From an uncultured Actinomycetes bacterium (GTDB lineage: Bacteria; Actinomycetota; Coriobacteriia; Coriobacteriales; Atopobiaceae), in contig OMWB01000005.1 of the NCBI GenBank assembly GCA_900314645.1, positions 62,001 through 126,000 on the forward strand: DNA of 64,000 nt, in the 5' to 3' direction. A program made the translations under genes and the position numbers. The notes beneath the pieces are model-generated. The model searched no databases. It saw only the letters and a program-made list of their open reading frames with translations, and had not been told where the DNA came from. Shown here one piece after another: positions 8,330 through 18,400 of the stretch. Each line of letters opens with the position of its first letter. Position 1 is the first letter of the stretch.

Positions 8330-8605
8330 TTAGCCTTGTTCGGCGTTCTTGTAGACATCGCTGATCTGCTGGAGTGCATCAGCCTCCTTGGTGCCAGACT
8401 CGTGCAGCTTGCGGCCAGCTTCGATGAACGACGTAAAGCGGTCGGTGAACTCCTTCTTGTCCTCTGCGGACCACTGGGCAGCGGAAAGCATGCTCTCCTG
8501 GATACCCGTGAGGTCATCGAGGACCTTGCTGAGCTGGCCTAGCTGCTCGGTGAGCTGGCCGTGCTGCTTGGACACCTCGCTATAGTTGATGGAGTAGTCT
8601 GCCAT
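8330..8605 (-). CDS. small WXG100-like protein
   Basis: 91 residues from ATG 8605, preceded by AAAGGA. Two helices flank a turn with SAAQWSAEDKKEFTDRF, which matches the WXG100 layout with Trp-Ser-Ala instead of Trp-x-Gly. There is no signal peptide. It lies among other small helical proteins just downstream of EssC, as expected for substrates or for heterodimer partners of substrates. The 122-base gap to the next start (8202) holds no gene. Confidence 0.65.
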   Translation of the reverse strand: MADYSINYSEVSKQHGQLTEQLGQLSKVLDDLTGIQESMLSAAQWSAEDKKEFTDRFTSFIEAGRKLHESGTKEADALQQISDVYKNAEQG

Positions 8606-8675
8606 GTCTGTATCCTTTCTTCTTACCAAACGCTGTTACCCTGCACTGCTTGCCGTCCGGAGACGGCACCGTACC

Positions 8676-9143
8676 CTACTCTCGGAACTCAACCGTCTTC
8701 GTGTGAAACTTGGTTTGGCCTATGCCGTTCTTCGTCTTCTTGCAGTAGTACTTGTACCTGCCTTCGCCGTCTTTCCAGATGTGGTTGTAATCGGGGTTGT
8801 TCTGTAGCCACTCGTTCACCCCTTCTGCCACCCTCACGAGAAGGATGAGGTCATCTTTCGCCTCTGTGTACTTCTTTATAGTCTCATCCAGTTCCTCTGC
8901 GCAGGTTGCCATCTCGTTGAGGATTGGACGGGTATGCGTGTCATCCCACATGCCGACGAGCTCTTTTATCTGCTGCTCTACAGTGCCTTTCCACTGCTCG
9001 AGGTCACCAATCAGGCGCTCCGCCTTGCGAATGCACTCCTTGAAGTACCACTCATTGGCCCTGACCTTCATCATGTCGTAAAACGTGATAGTGATGGTCG
9101 AGCCGTTCTTGCGCTTAATCTGCGCCACTGAGTGCTGTGCCAT
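8676..9143 (-). CDS. helical T7SS-locus protein of unknown function
   Basis: 155 residues, hydrophilic. The long central helices contain LVGMWDDTHTRPILNEM, a position similar to the ESX hairpin but without Gly. The last 50 residues are Lys/Tyr/Trp-rich (KYYCKKTKNG) and look like an added small domain. No signal peptide or membrane helix. ATG 9143 has AGGGGG upstream. Only 10 bases separate its start from the previous stop, so it belongs to the operon. I do not recognise a family. Confidence 0.6.
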   Translation of the reverse strand: MAQHSVAQIKRKNGSTITITFYDMMKVRANEWYFKECIRKAERLIGDLEQWKGTVEQQIKELVGMWDDTHTRPILNEMATCAEELDETIKKYTEAKDDLILLVRVAEGVNEWLQNNPDYNHIWKDGEGRYKYYCKKTKNGIGQTKFHTKTVEFRE

Positions 9144-9153
9144 GGCTCGCCCC

Positions 9154-9705
9154 CTATGATTCGGTCCAAACGACGTCTTCGAGACTATTGGCGATCATCT
9201 CTGTCCTCGTGATGACGCCCTCGTACTCGTCGACGTACGAGATGAGTTCGCGCGGGTATTCCGACACATCGTTGAGGCAACGCTCGTAGTCGGATATGCC
9301 CGTTGCAATCGCCTCGCGGAAGTGGTCTGCCGCTTGCCCCGTCCAATAGGACTCCGAACCAGCCACCATTTCCCTCATAGAGCTAATGATTTCACCAAGC
9401 TCCTTGATTGCTGCGCGTCCCCGCTCAGCGCTCGTGCGGATGACCGTTGTGTTGACCATGAGCTCGGTGTCGCCCGATCCTCCACTGGCCTTCACAAACC
9501 CCGGGTGAGCTCCGTGGCCGGACAGCACAGCTGCGCTATCGAGGTCAAGTCCACCAATCGTCGCTGCCGATACTGAGGCAGCAGCCGAAGCCGTCGACGC
9601 TGCGGCGGCCGTGACCTCTACAGGCTGGCTGATGGGGTTTGCCGCAAAAGAAGGTATTCCAACTTCATGATGCACGCCTGCGGTAGTCCCTTCATCAATC
9701 GGCAT
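9154..9705 (-). CDS. WXG100-like protein with N-terminal extension
   Basis: 183 residues. A low-complexity Ala/Ser/Gly N-terminus of about 80 residues precedes a WXG100-like domain. That domain has the hairpin SYWTGQAADHFRE, a good W-x-G match, followed by a helix and YPRELISYVDEYEGVI. The extension is unusual for the family and may be a linker or partner-binding tail. ATG 9705 has GGAGGTG upstream. It is one of the clearest ESX-type proteins of the cluster and a likely EssC client. Confidence 0.7.
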   Translation of the reverse strand: MPIDEGTTAGVHHEVGIPSFAANPISQPVEVTAAAASTASAAASVSAATIGGLDLDSAAVLSGHGAHPGFVKASGGSGDTELMVNTTVIRTSAERGRAAIKELGEIISSMREMVAGSESYWTGQAADHFREAIATGISDYERCLNDVSEYPRELISYVDEYEGVITRTEMIANSLEDVVWTES

Positions 9706-9716
9706 GGCACACCTCC

Positions 9717-10067
9717 CTAGTGATGCGAGAGCGTCGCCTTGACCGACGCATCGATTTCGGCCTCAAGAGACGAGTAGATATCCATGGCCTTGGCGACCCA
9801 CTGTGCCTGACAGCCAAAGTAGTTGTCGGGTTCATACGTAGTGAAGTAGGCCGGACTCTTGATGCCATAGAACTTGAGCGGTTCGATACGCTCCTCGAAA
9901 TACCTCACGAACGCATCGTGATTGGGGCCCTTCCAGCCCTCTTTCAGCGCTTCCACATCGTCGATCATCTGTTGCACGAGTTCTGCCGAGCGGTCGCTGG
10001 CATTCCTGAGGGCATCGCGAAGCTTGATCATCTGCTCGTAGTCGACATTGAGCACCTTGTACGCCAT
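9717..10067 (-). CDS. WXG100-like protein
   Basis: 116 residues. The hairpin EGWKGPNHDAFVRYFEE gives a Trp-Lys-Gly turn between two helices, the typical WXG100 arrangement. The C-terminal helix is extended. ATG 10067 has AAGGAAC upstream. Gene gaps are only 9-11 bases on both sides. It probably forms an antiparallel helical dimer with one of the adjacent small proteins and leaves through EssC; the pairing cannot be assigned from sequence. Confidence 0.7.
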   Translation of the reverse strand: MAYKVLNVDYEQMIKLRDALRNASDRSAELVQQMIDDVEALKEGWKGPNHDAFVRYFEERIEPLKFYGIKSPAYFTTYEPDNYFGCQAQWVAKAMDIYSSLEAEIDASVKATLSHH

Positions 10068-10076
10068 GGGTGTTCC

Positions 10077-10427
10077 TTAGACAATCTCTTCGGGCCAGAC
10101 CGGTAGCTCGACTTCACTGGCAATGCTTTCCGCCCTCTTCGTGGCGGTACCGTGCCGTTCCGTCGTATCCTTGAGGTTGCTCGACAGCTTCCTGAGAATC
10201 TCCGGCTGGTCCTTGAGCACCTTGATCACCCTTGCGTAGGCATCCATGAACGGCTGTGCGGCTGGGCTGCTCCATGCACTTGTCAAACTCCCGAACGTCT
10301 TCTCAAAGCTTGAGGCTGTAGTGTCGAGGTCAGTTGCCCTGTTCGCCAGAAACTCATAGCACCGACTCATTGCAAACGTATCGACTGTTGAAATCGTTTC
10401 ATCCGATACAATTTCGGGTTCTGCCAT
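10077..10427 (-). CDS. small ESX-like protein with degenerate WXG
   Basis: 116 residues from ATG 10427, which has AAGGGG nine bases upstream; an in-frame GTG at 10436 would sit directly on that site. The turn reads SAWSSPAAQPFMDAY, with Ser-Ser instead of x-Gly. The C-terminal end ELPVWPEEIV resembles that of the protein at 7870-8202. Both helices are amphipathic, and no signal peptide is seen. It is probably a partner or client of the EssC translocase. Confidence 0.65.
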   Translation of the reverse strand: MAEPEIVSDETISTVDTFAMSRCYEFLANRATDLDTTASSFEKTFGSLTSAWSSPAAQPFMDAYARVIKVLKDQPEILRKLSSNLKDTTERHGTATKRAESIASEVELPVWPEEIV

Positions 10428-10457
10428 AGTACTCACCCCTTCAACGTGTTGTTATAG

Positions 10458-10760
10458 CTACTTGCCAGCAATGATTGACTCTATGGCGGAGATCATGTTC
10501 TCGTAGGTGCTGACCGCGCCAGCGAGATTCTCGGCGACGACCTTGAGCTGCTTGTTCGCCTCGTACACGCCCTTCTTGAAGTCGTCGTAGTCCGCAGCGA
10601 ACTGGGTAGCATCTTTTCCCTGCCACTTGGTTGGGCCAATCAGCGTGTCCACTTGGTCGGTCGACTGCTTCATGAGCATCTCGACCGTTGCATACCCGTC
10701 TTCGATGGTTGCAAGCGCCTTCCTCATCTGGTTGATGTTGACTCTTAGGGGATTGCTCAT
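10458..10760 (-). CDS. WXG100 family protein (EsxA-like)
   Basis: 100 residues from ATG 10760, with AGGAG six bases upstream. This is the most canonical ESX protein here: the length is right and the hairpin TKWQGKDATQFAADYDDF carries Trp-Gln-Gly. Two helices end in YENMISAIESIIAGK. It is the first gene after EssC, 24 bases downstream, the usual position for the main EsxA-type substrate. It lacks a strict YxxxD/E tail, as some Firmicute EsxA proteins also do. Confidence 0.8.
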   Translation of the reverse strand: MSNPLRVNINQMRKALATIEDGYATVEMLMKQSTDQVDTLIGPTKWQGKDATQFAADYDDFKKGVYEANKQLKVVAENLAGAVSTYENMISAIESIIAGK

Positions 10761-10784
10761 CACGTACTCCTCTCTCGCGTAAGG

Positions 10785-13700
10785 CTACGCGCCTGTGCCC
10801 GTCGTTGCCTGTGCTGCTGATGCCGGTTCCACCACGCGGACGCTGGTGATCTGGTTCTTCATGGCCACGAAGCCGTCGGTGGGCGCTGCGGGTGCGTTGT
10901 ATTCGGGCAGGGTGCGCCCGTAAGAGAAGATCATCTGGTTGCCAAACCCGCTGCCGATCCACAGGCCATTGCCGGTCTGCTTGAAGAACATGTACCACTG
11001 CTCCACGTAGCCCTTGGTGCGCATGGCTTCAATGCCCGCGACCATAACCACCTTGTGCTTGGTGCGCTCGTTGACCAAAAGGTCCGTGAGCCATGCCTGC
11101 CCCGTGGGAGACAGGCCCGAGAGCGTCTTGATCATGTTGGTGAAGACGTAGTACTCTGCCTGTTTTGGTTTGGAGGGTAGGCTTCTGATGAAAGCCTCCG
11201 TGTCCTCAGCCTTGGTGAGAACCCACGGATCGTCCGCCACGCCCAGAAGCCCCGCCTCATCGATGAAACGATACTCGGCCCCGTTAGCGACAAAGGTCTC
11301 GCGCATGCCACGGAAGTAGCTGCCCAGCACGTCTGCATCTTCACCAACCACCAACATGTAGGCGTACTTGGTAGTGTTGAAGTAGTAGGGTTCCACGCCC
11401 TGCTTGGAAAAGCCCACGGGCACCGTATGCTCGGGCAGCCTGCCCATGTCGGACGCCGTGACGTGCAGCGGGAGCACGGGAATCGTGCGAGCGCGAACGG
11501 GCGTGGCCGCACAGGCCGCCTTGGCCAAGCGTTCGATGACGGCAGGCTCCTCCTCTGGATCCATGGCAATGGAGCAGCCTTGGAACGCGAAGGCCTCCTT
11601 GTCAATGTTGATGAGGCCGCGCCCAGCGTTGGCGGGCGTAGGAGCTTGGCGCGCATTGGTGAGGATGTAGGTAACATCGCTCATATCGCTCATAGCCAGG
11701 ACCACGTCCATAGCGCAGTTCTGCTTGAGCTTCATGCCAGCGGTGTTGGAGTTGGCGCTCGTCATGAGGAAGTACACGCCACACATCGGGCCGTCCATGG
11801 TGAGGCTGATCAGGCGGTCAAAGAGCTTGTCGTAGCGCTCGCGGAACGAGGCCAGGTTATCGATGGCCACCACGATGCGCGCCATCGACTCCGCACCGTT
11901 GGTCGCCGCCCACTTGTTGTAACCAGCCACCGAGCGATGCTGCGCCACAATCTGCTTGCGATCCTCGACCGTACGGCTCAGCAGCTTGAAGAGGTTCTCT
12001 ATGCGCTCGTCCTCGCCCGCTACGCACACGCCACCGCACTGCGGAAGCGCCCGCAGCTGTGCGATGGCTCCAGCACCGAGGTCAACGCCATAGAACCAGT
12101 AGTCAGTGGGGCTGTAGCGGCAGGAAAGGTCATAGCAGATGGACGAGACCAGCTCGCCCACGCCAGAAGTCTGCATACCGTAAAACATGATGTTGCCAGT
12201 GTCCACTAGGTTGACCTCGCGCCTGAACTGCTTCTGGCACATGGGATCGTCCACCTCGCCCAGAACGAAAGTGAGGCCTTCGCGACTCGGCTCGCCATAC
12301 TTGTTCAAGAGCTGCTGGAAGGTGTGGCGCGTGGGCAGCGGTTCAAGCCACAGGCGTTGGGCGTGTTTGCCGAGGCCATCGGCTGTCTTGATGAGCTGTT
12401 CGAGTACGGCGTTGAGCTCGCTCTTGTCGCTCTTCTTGGAGGCCACCGTGGGGCGGAGGGTCGTAATGACTGAGCCCTCACTGTCGATGAGGTCCACGGC
12501 ATTGTCAGTCTTGGGTTCGAATTGGGCCTTCTCCACGTACTTAGATCCGGCATAGGCAGCCTGGCCGCCACTGAAGCTCTCGTTGTAGCCTACGAGCATG
12601 TAGAACTGACCAGGACGCTTGATTTCGGCGGCATCGGGGCGGCGGATCATCTCTTTGGAGTCGCCCGCGTCGGCCACCTTCAGGCAGATCTTGAACTTTG
12701 AGTTAGCCTGAATCTGATCGTTGACGACGCCCGTTGGGCGCTGCGTGGCCAGGATGAGGTGCACACCCAGCGAGCGGCCGATACGCGCCGCAGAGACGAG
12801 CTCGTCCATGAACTCGGGCTCCTGCTGCTTGAGCTCTGCAAACTCGTCAGCAATGACGAAGAGGTGCGGAAGCGGCTCCTTGAGCACGCCTTGCCGGTAG
12901 TACGAGATGTACTTGTAGATGTCCACCGTGGACTCGCCCGTGATGTCGCGCGCCTTGTTGAACATGTCCTGACGACGCTTGAGCTCCGACTGGATGGAGA
13001 CCAGGGAGCGCTGAATGGCGCCGCCATCGAGATTGGTGATAGTGCCCGCCAGGTGCGGCAGGTGGTAGCGTTCGTTCTCGAAGGCGCCCGCCAGGCCACC
13101 GCCCTTGTAGTCAATGAGCACGAAGGCCGCCTCGTCCGGCGCGTAGTTCACGCACATGGACAGGATGTAGGTGATGATGAACTCGGACTTGCCCGAGCCG
13201 GTGGTGCCAGCGATGAGGCCATGCGGACCGTGGATGTTCTCGTGCAGGTTGAGCAGGGCATGCTCGCCCATCTCGTCGAAGCCGAGCGGTGTCGCGAGCG
13301 AGCGTGAAGCGTCATTCTCAGCCCAGCGCTGCGCAATGTTGAGGTGTGCCACGTTACCCACGCGGAACGTCTCAAGGAAGCCACAAGAGGTCGGCATCTG
13401 CGAGCGCTCAGAAGCCACGTCCAGTCTCACGCGCGCCAGATCAAGCGCAAAAGTCTTGGCGTTGGGGGCCGAGACCATGATGTCGGGATCGAAGTCGAGC
13501 ATGGTGCCCGTCACATCGCCCTGCTCGAACATGCAAGCGCTGCGCGTGGTGGCATGCCGCTGTGCCTGCGAGGTGAAGTAGCGGTCGGTCTCACGGGCAA
13601 GATCGATGATGTAAGTGCATTCGCGAGGCAACGCATGCAAGCTCTCCGAGAGGTACAGCAACGAGAAGCCCGCATTCTTCTCGAGCTCGGCAATGGCGTG

Positions 13701-15407
13701 CAAGGCGTCCATACGCTCTGCGAGCTCCTTGTTGGCACAGACGATCACATAGTAGGCGCCCTGTTTGGCTGCGCTGCTGTCGTTTCCCTTCTTCGCTCTC
13801 TGTTCAACCTCGGCCGCGAGCAGCTGGTTCAGCTCAATCATGCCGTCAAGTGTCAGCGCAAGCAGGCGCTTCACCCCCGCATCGTCATAGAAGTGCGGCA
13901 ACGACGTGAGGAATCCCCACTCGGACCGGTTGCTGTCAGAACCAACCAGGATTACCTTCACATCCTGATAGCTGTAGTAGGAGCAGATCTGCATGATGAG
14001 GCCGCGCGTAAACGCCCAGGCGAGGGTTGCATCGCCCACGATGCCGGTTACGAAATGCTCCACCGGATTGAAGGCCAAAGGCACATCTTTCAGATGTGGC
14101 GGGTTTGCCGCAAGATCCTCGACTTTGGTAAGCAACGGGTCATCGGTCAACGAGAAACGATGCTGCGGCCACTTGATATTGGCATCGAGCAGCATGTCGC
14201 CTACGCCTACGCGCAAATCCATGAAGTCGGCGTGCGTGTCCATGCGGTTCATCATGAACGGTGAGAGGTTGTGCGCACGCTCGACGATCTCGTCCATGGG
14301 CAGGCGATTCTCGCGCAAGATCATGCCTTGGTCACGCGCCTCGTCGAGTAGCTTGTTCTCGATGCCATCGAGATAGTCAACGTAGCGACGCTGACGACGC
14401 TCTTCGGTGCGCTGTTCGCTCTTCTGCTTATGCTTGCGTGAGATGCTAGGCCAGATAAGCGAGCCACCCAGCATCGAAAACGCGGTGAGCGCAGATGGGA
14501 TGGCCTGAGCCGGGTTTCCACCGTTTAGGGCCTGTGTGATTGAGTTTCCGGCGGTAACGATGGATGACATGCCCATAAAGAGCGAAGGTCCGAGCGCCAT
14601 GAGCGCTGACTGCTCTTCTGTCTCCTTCTTCTGGGGTGGGTCATCGACCGTAAGCTCATAGGTCGTGACGGTACGCGAGAGGCGCGGCGCTGGATAAAAC
14701 AGCGGCAAGTCATCGTTCCCGTGCTCAGACACCTGGAACTGGTTACGAAGAATCTCATGCGTAATATGGCGCGCGCCGGGGATATCACGTAACGCAAAGC
14801 CCTCGGGACAGTTATGCGAGAGAAAGCCCTTACCTGCCATGATGGTAAGGTCAAGTATTTGCAGGACGTCGCCCACATTGAACTCGTAAGGCTGCAGCGG
14901 TGGCATATAGGTGCCATTGAGCAACGTGCCGCTGCCAGTGTCCATGTCCTTGACGTAGAACGTGCCGGCCTGGTAGACCATCTGCACGTGCTGCGCAGAG
15001 ACAAGCGGGCTAGCGTACACGATGCTGCATTTGGAGTCGCTGCCGATGGTGAGCTGCGTATCCTTGGTGAAGACCAATTTCTGGTAGCGCTTCATGCCAT
15101 CGGTGATGGGGCGCACATGGATGACCGCACGCCCGTCGATCCCAGGCCCCATTACGTAGACCATCATGGCTTGGGATCCACCAAATGCAACGGCAGACAG
15201 CTCTTCGTCGGAGGCGTTCATGAGGTGATACGCACGCTGAGGCTGGAGAATCGTCTCGGATTCAGTCGATACCGCCACGGCAATGGCGTTATCCGCATCC
15301 ACCGTGTCGGCAAAGCCGATCCACACCATGGACTGGGCGGTGCCGTCCACAGCAAAGCTCCAGTTGGTGTTACCCATCCTCAACGAGACGAGCAGCGGCT
15401 GCAACAT
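10785..15407 (-). CDS. essC: EssC/YukBA-type T7SS ATPase with N-terminal FHA domain
   Basis: 1540 residues, near the usual length of EssC. An FHA domain lies at about 95-195, with Ser-x-x-His at 137-140 and Asn164-Gly165. The canonical FHA Arg is replaced: Gly122 is followed by Ser123. Two hydrophobic segments near 280-325 anchor it in the membrane. The first FtsK/SpoIIIE ATPase has Walker A GTTGSGKS at 734-741, FVLIDYKGGG, and Walker B-like LFVIADEFAEL. A second ATPase has the degenerate loop GMQTSGVGE, and a third C-terminal one is also degenerate, as in known EssC proteins. It is the motor of the secretion system. A strong GAGGAGG site precedes ATG 15407, 42 bases after the Ig-repeat gene. 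Confidence 0.93.
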   Translation of the reverse strand: MLQPLLVSLRMGNTNWSFAVDGTAQSMVWIGFADTVDADNAIAVAVSTESETILQPQRAYHLMNASDEELSAVAFGGSQAMMVYVMGPGIDGRAVIHVRPITDGMKRYQKLVFTKDTQLTIGSDSKCSIVYASPLVSAQHVQMVYQAGTFYVKDMDTGSGTLLNGTYMPPLQPYEFNVGDVLQILDLTIMAGKGFLSHNCPEGFALRDIPGARHITHEILRNQFQVSEHGNDDLPLFYPAPRLSRTVTTYELTVDDPPQKKETEEQSALMALGPSLFMGMSSIVTAGNSITQALNGGNPAQAIPSALTAFSMLGGSLIWPSISRKHKQKSEQRTEERRQRRYVDYLDGIENKLLDEARDQGMILRENRLPMDEIVERAHNLSPFMMNRMDTHADFMDLRVGVGDMLLDANIKWPQHRFSLTDDPLLTKVEDLAANPPHLKDVPLAFNPVEHFVTGIVGDATLAWAFTRGLIMQICSYYSYQDVKVILVGSDSNRSEWGFLTSLPHFYDDAGVKRLLALTLDGMIELNQLLAAEVEQRAKKGNDSSAAKQGAYYVIVCANKELAERMDALHAIAELEKNAGFSLLYLSESLHALPRECTYIIDLARETDRYFTSQAQRHATTRSACMFEQGDVTGTMLDFDPDIMVSAPNAKTFALDLARVRLDVASERSQMPTSCGFLETFRVGNVAHLNIAQRWAENDASRSLATPLGFDEMGEHALLNLHENIHGPHGLIAGTTGSGKSEFIITYILSMCVNYAPDEAAFVLIDYKGGGLAGAFENERYHLPHLAGTITNLDGGAIQRSLVSIQSELKRRQDMFNKARDITGESTVDIYKYISYYRQGVLKEPLPHLFVIADEFAELKQQEPEFMDELVSAARIGRSLGVHLILATQRPTGVVNDQIQANSKFKICLKVADAGDSKEMIRRPDAAEIKRPGQFYMLVGYNESFSGGQAAYAGSKYVEKAQFEPKTDNAVDLIDSEGSVITTLRPTVASKKSDKSELNAVLEQLIKTADGLGKHAQRLWLEPLPTRHTFQQLLNKYGEPSREGLTFVLGEVDDPMCQKQFRREVNLVDTGNIMFYGMQTSGVGELVSSICYDLSCRYSPTDYWFYGVDLGAGAIAQLRALPQCGGVCVAGEDERIENLFKLLSRTVEDRKQIVAQHRSVAGYNKWAATNGAESMARIVVAIDNLASFRERYDKLFDRLISLTMDGPMCGVYFLMTSANSNTAGMKLKQNCAMDVVLAMSDMSDVTYILTNARQAPTPANAGRGLINIDKEAFAFQGCSIAMDPEEEPAVIERLAKAACAATPVRARTIPVLPLHVTASDMGRLPEHTVPVGFSKQGVEPYYFNTTKYAYMLVVGEDADVLGSYFRGMRETFVANGAEYRFIDEAGLLGVADDPWVLTKAEDTEAFIRSLPSKPKQAEYYVFTNMIKTLSGLSPTGQAWLTDLLVNERTKHKVVMVAGIEAMRTKGYVEQWYMFFKQTGNGLWIGSGFGNQMIFSYGRTLPEYNAPAAPTDGFVAMKNQITSVRVVEPASAAQATTGTGA

Positions 15408-15449
15408 GTGGTTCCTCCTCGCCAGTTCAAAGGGGCCAGCTCAATTTGC

Positions 15450-18400
15450 CTACACGGGTAGCTCGGGTTCCGCCGCTGCCTTGCGGCGGCGCAGGGCGAC
15501 CACGCCTGCCACCGCAGCAGCTACAACACCAACACCTGCCATCGCTTCAGGAATGAAGCTCGACTGCCATATCCACGTGCCATTTGTTGCCTCATCCGTA
15601 CGCCCTGCATAGTCAGTGACCACAATGCGCACGGACCGGCCCCAGTTAAACGCCTTGGCCGGGATATTGAAGGTGAAGGTGCCCACACCGCTCTTGGGAC
15701 CACTCACCGCAGCGGCGTCCAGCTCTTTGCCATCCAGGTACACGCGCACGACGTCACCCGAGGTGATGTCGTCGGTCACGTGGAAGGAAGCCTCATACGA
15801 CTCGCCTGCCGAGATATGCTCCGGCAGGTTCAAGTCATCGATGACCGGCGCCACCTCGTCAAGGACAAACTGGGTGGTAGCACCAGCTGCAGTTGCCTTG
15901 GTGCGCGCGTGGTCGGAGCCCCAGTACGCCGCCGTGCTGTTGGCGTTGCTTGAGCGGTCGTCACTCATCACGTTGACGCGATACTGGCCCTGCCCGCGAT
16001 CGTTGTTGTCAGAATCGGAGCCCTCGCCAAAGTTGGCGCTGCGGATGGTGTAAACGTATTCGCTCCAGCCATTCTCCTGACTCGCGCCTTCGATGGACTC
16101 GAGGCTGTAGCCTGCTCCGTTTCCGCCACCTTGTGCGATGGCCGTGGTGACGTTGGCGAACTCCTTTTGCACGTGGTGGTCAGCCTGACTCGCGACGCCA
16201 GACACGTTGACCTCACGCACCACGATGGTGGGCGCCTCCCACAGCATGCCAGAGGCCTCGTACTCAGCCTTCTCGTCTGCATCAAGGTCCTGCAGGTCAA
16301 CCACGTAGTTTGAGCCGTAGCGATTGACCGAGAACGTGATCTCCGCCTCGGCCTCGTTGCCGGCTTGGTCAGTCATGGTCGCCTTGATGGTGTAGATGTC
16401 ATCGGCGTCCACGGCGTAGTCGTCGACGTAGAAGTCTTCCCAGTTGGATCCGTCGCCGCTGTCCGGACCCACATAGCCCAGGTCGCGGAAAGCTGTGGTC
16501 ATCTCCTTAGACTCGTCAGAGGTAACGGCATCAAGCTCGACCTCCTCGCCATGCTTGGTGCCCGACACGGTGTAGGTCAAGTCGGCGCTGCTCAGGGGCT
16601 CGTTGTCGGTGTAGGTGATAACCGGCACGACCACGCCGTTGTAGGCACTCTTGTCTTCAAGGTCGCCGTGGTAGGCATTGACTAGGCCGCCGTTAGCGTC
16701 GTCTGCAAGATAGCCCAGGCGCTGCGCGGTGCCGGCAATCTCGACCTCAGGCTCTGTCAGGTCAACGACAAACTCAGGCTCACTGAACACGCCGGCATCG
16801 TTGCCCGCAAGGTCTGCGCCACTTATCGCCAGCGTATGGGCGCTGCCCTCGTCAAAGAAGACGGTGCACGTGTGCGTGTCCCCGTTGTCCGACCAGCCGC
16901 TCATGCTGCCGGTAGTGTCAACGTTGAAGAGGCTCGGATCAAAGTTGTGCTCGGTCACGGTGATGGTCGCCGTACGCGTGGCCTTGTAGTACTTCTCGTT
17001 GCGAACGTCCTCGTTATCCCAGGTAACGTCGATCGTGGGGTTAGTCATGTCGATGGTGAACTCACCAATGCTGGCCTGGTTGGAGAGGTTGCCCGCGTAA
17101 TCCTCAAACTGGGCAGTGAGCTCGTAGTGGCCATCAGTGCTGAAGCTCTGCGAGTAGCTGTAGCTGGGCTTTGAACCCGAGAAGTCATTGGCAGTGACGG
17201 TCGAGGTCGACCGCGCGCGCCCGGCGTTGCCCTCATACGAGGTCACCGTGACAATGCCTCGGCCGCCGTCGAAGGTCTGCAGGTAGTCGAGGTTCAGCTC
17301 CTCGACCGTTGCTTCGACCGTCTGGGCCGTGTTGTAGTACGTGCCCGCAGTGACACCCGAGAGCGCCACAACCGGAGCCACGGTGTCCTGGATGAGCGCC
17401 TGAGGATGCTCAGAGCCGCCGTTGATGGCTGCATTTTCGGAGCTACTCGAGACCTTATCGAGCACCACAGTGCCCTCGTGGTCGATGGTCCACGTGCGAA
17501 TGTTCCCCGCAAGGTCAACGGCCGTCAGCACGATGTCGCGCTGATACTCGGCGTCCTGTGCCGCCGTGCCATCCTTCAGGCTCGCCGTCAGCACGACCTG
17601 GCCCTTGCCCTCTGCGGAGGCCTCAGAGGCGCTGATGGTGTACTGGCCACTGGGGTCGTCAAGCTTCGCGCTTCGCAGCAGATGCTCATCCGACACCGTG
17701 AAGGTCATCTTCGTGGCCTGGTTATAGAAGTTGTACGGGTCAGAGGAGCCGCTGGTACCCTGAGCAGACGGGTCATGGTCTACAGCAACCGTGATGGTCG
17801 GGGCCTTCAGGTCAATAACGAAGCGCATAGCCTCGGCATCGGCCTTATTGTTCGATGTGTTCCCCGCCTTATCGGATGAAACTACGTGCGGTGCGCAGTA
17901 CGCTCCATCCTCAGCGTAGGGAACCGTCATCCCATAAAGCTCATATCCGTTGGGGCCTACCTCGTTGGGCTCACGAGTCCATGAGTTTTCGAGAGCGGTC
18001 TCAACGCCATCCTTGGTAACGAGGATTTCAGTGCCTTTATCATCGAAGGTTCGGTCTTGAATCCTCGCATCAACGTTGATGGCGTGGCTGTAATAGTAGA
18101 CGGTGCCGGAGCCGTCATCGTAGGTTCCCGTGGACGCAGGAAGCTCGACCACGGGAGCGTCAGCATCGAACGTGCTTGCAGGAGCCACGCCGTTCGCATG
18201 GTACTCGGCAATGAGAGGGGCTTCGGTATCGATGATGAAGGTGCCCGAATCGTAGGGACTCGCAGCATTGCCCGCCATATCCTCACCGTATACGCCGAGC
18301 GCATACACTCCGTCCTCACTAAATGAAACCGTGCAGGTGTGCTTGTCGCCACTGTCGGTCCACGGGGACGTTGTCGGAGTCGCCATGCCCTGTTTGCCAC

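Noticed and set aside
10441..10998. Second minus-strand frame overlapping the EsxA-like gene and the end of essC
   Set aside because: The WXG100 protein in the other frame has a proper ribosome site and family match; this frame is Arg-rich noise.
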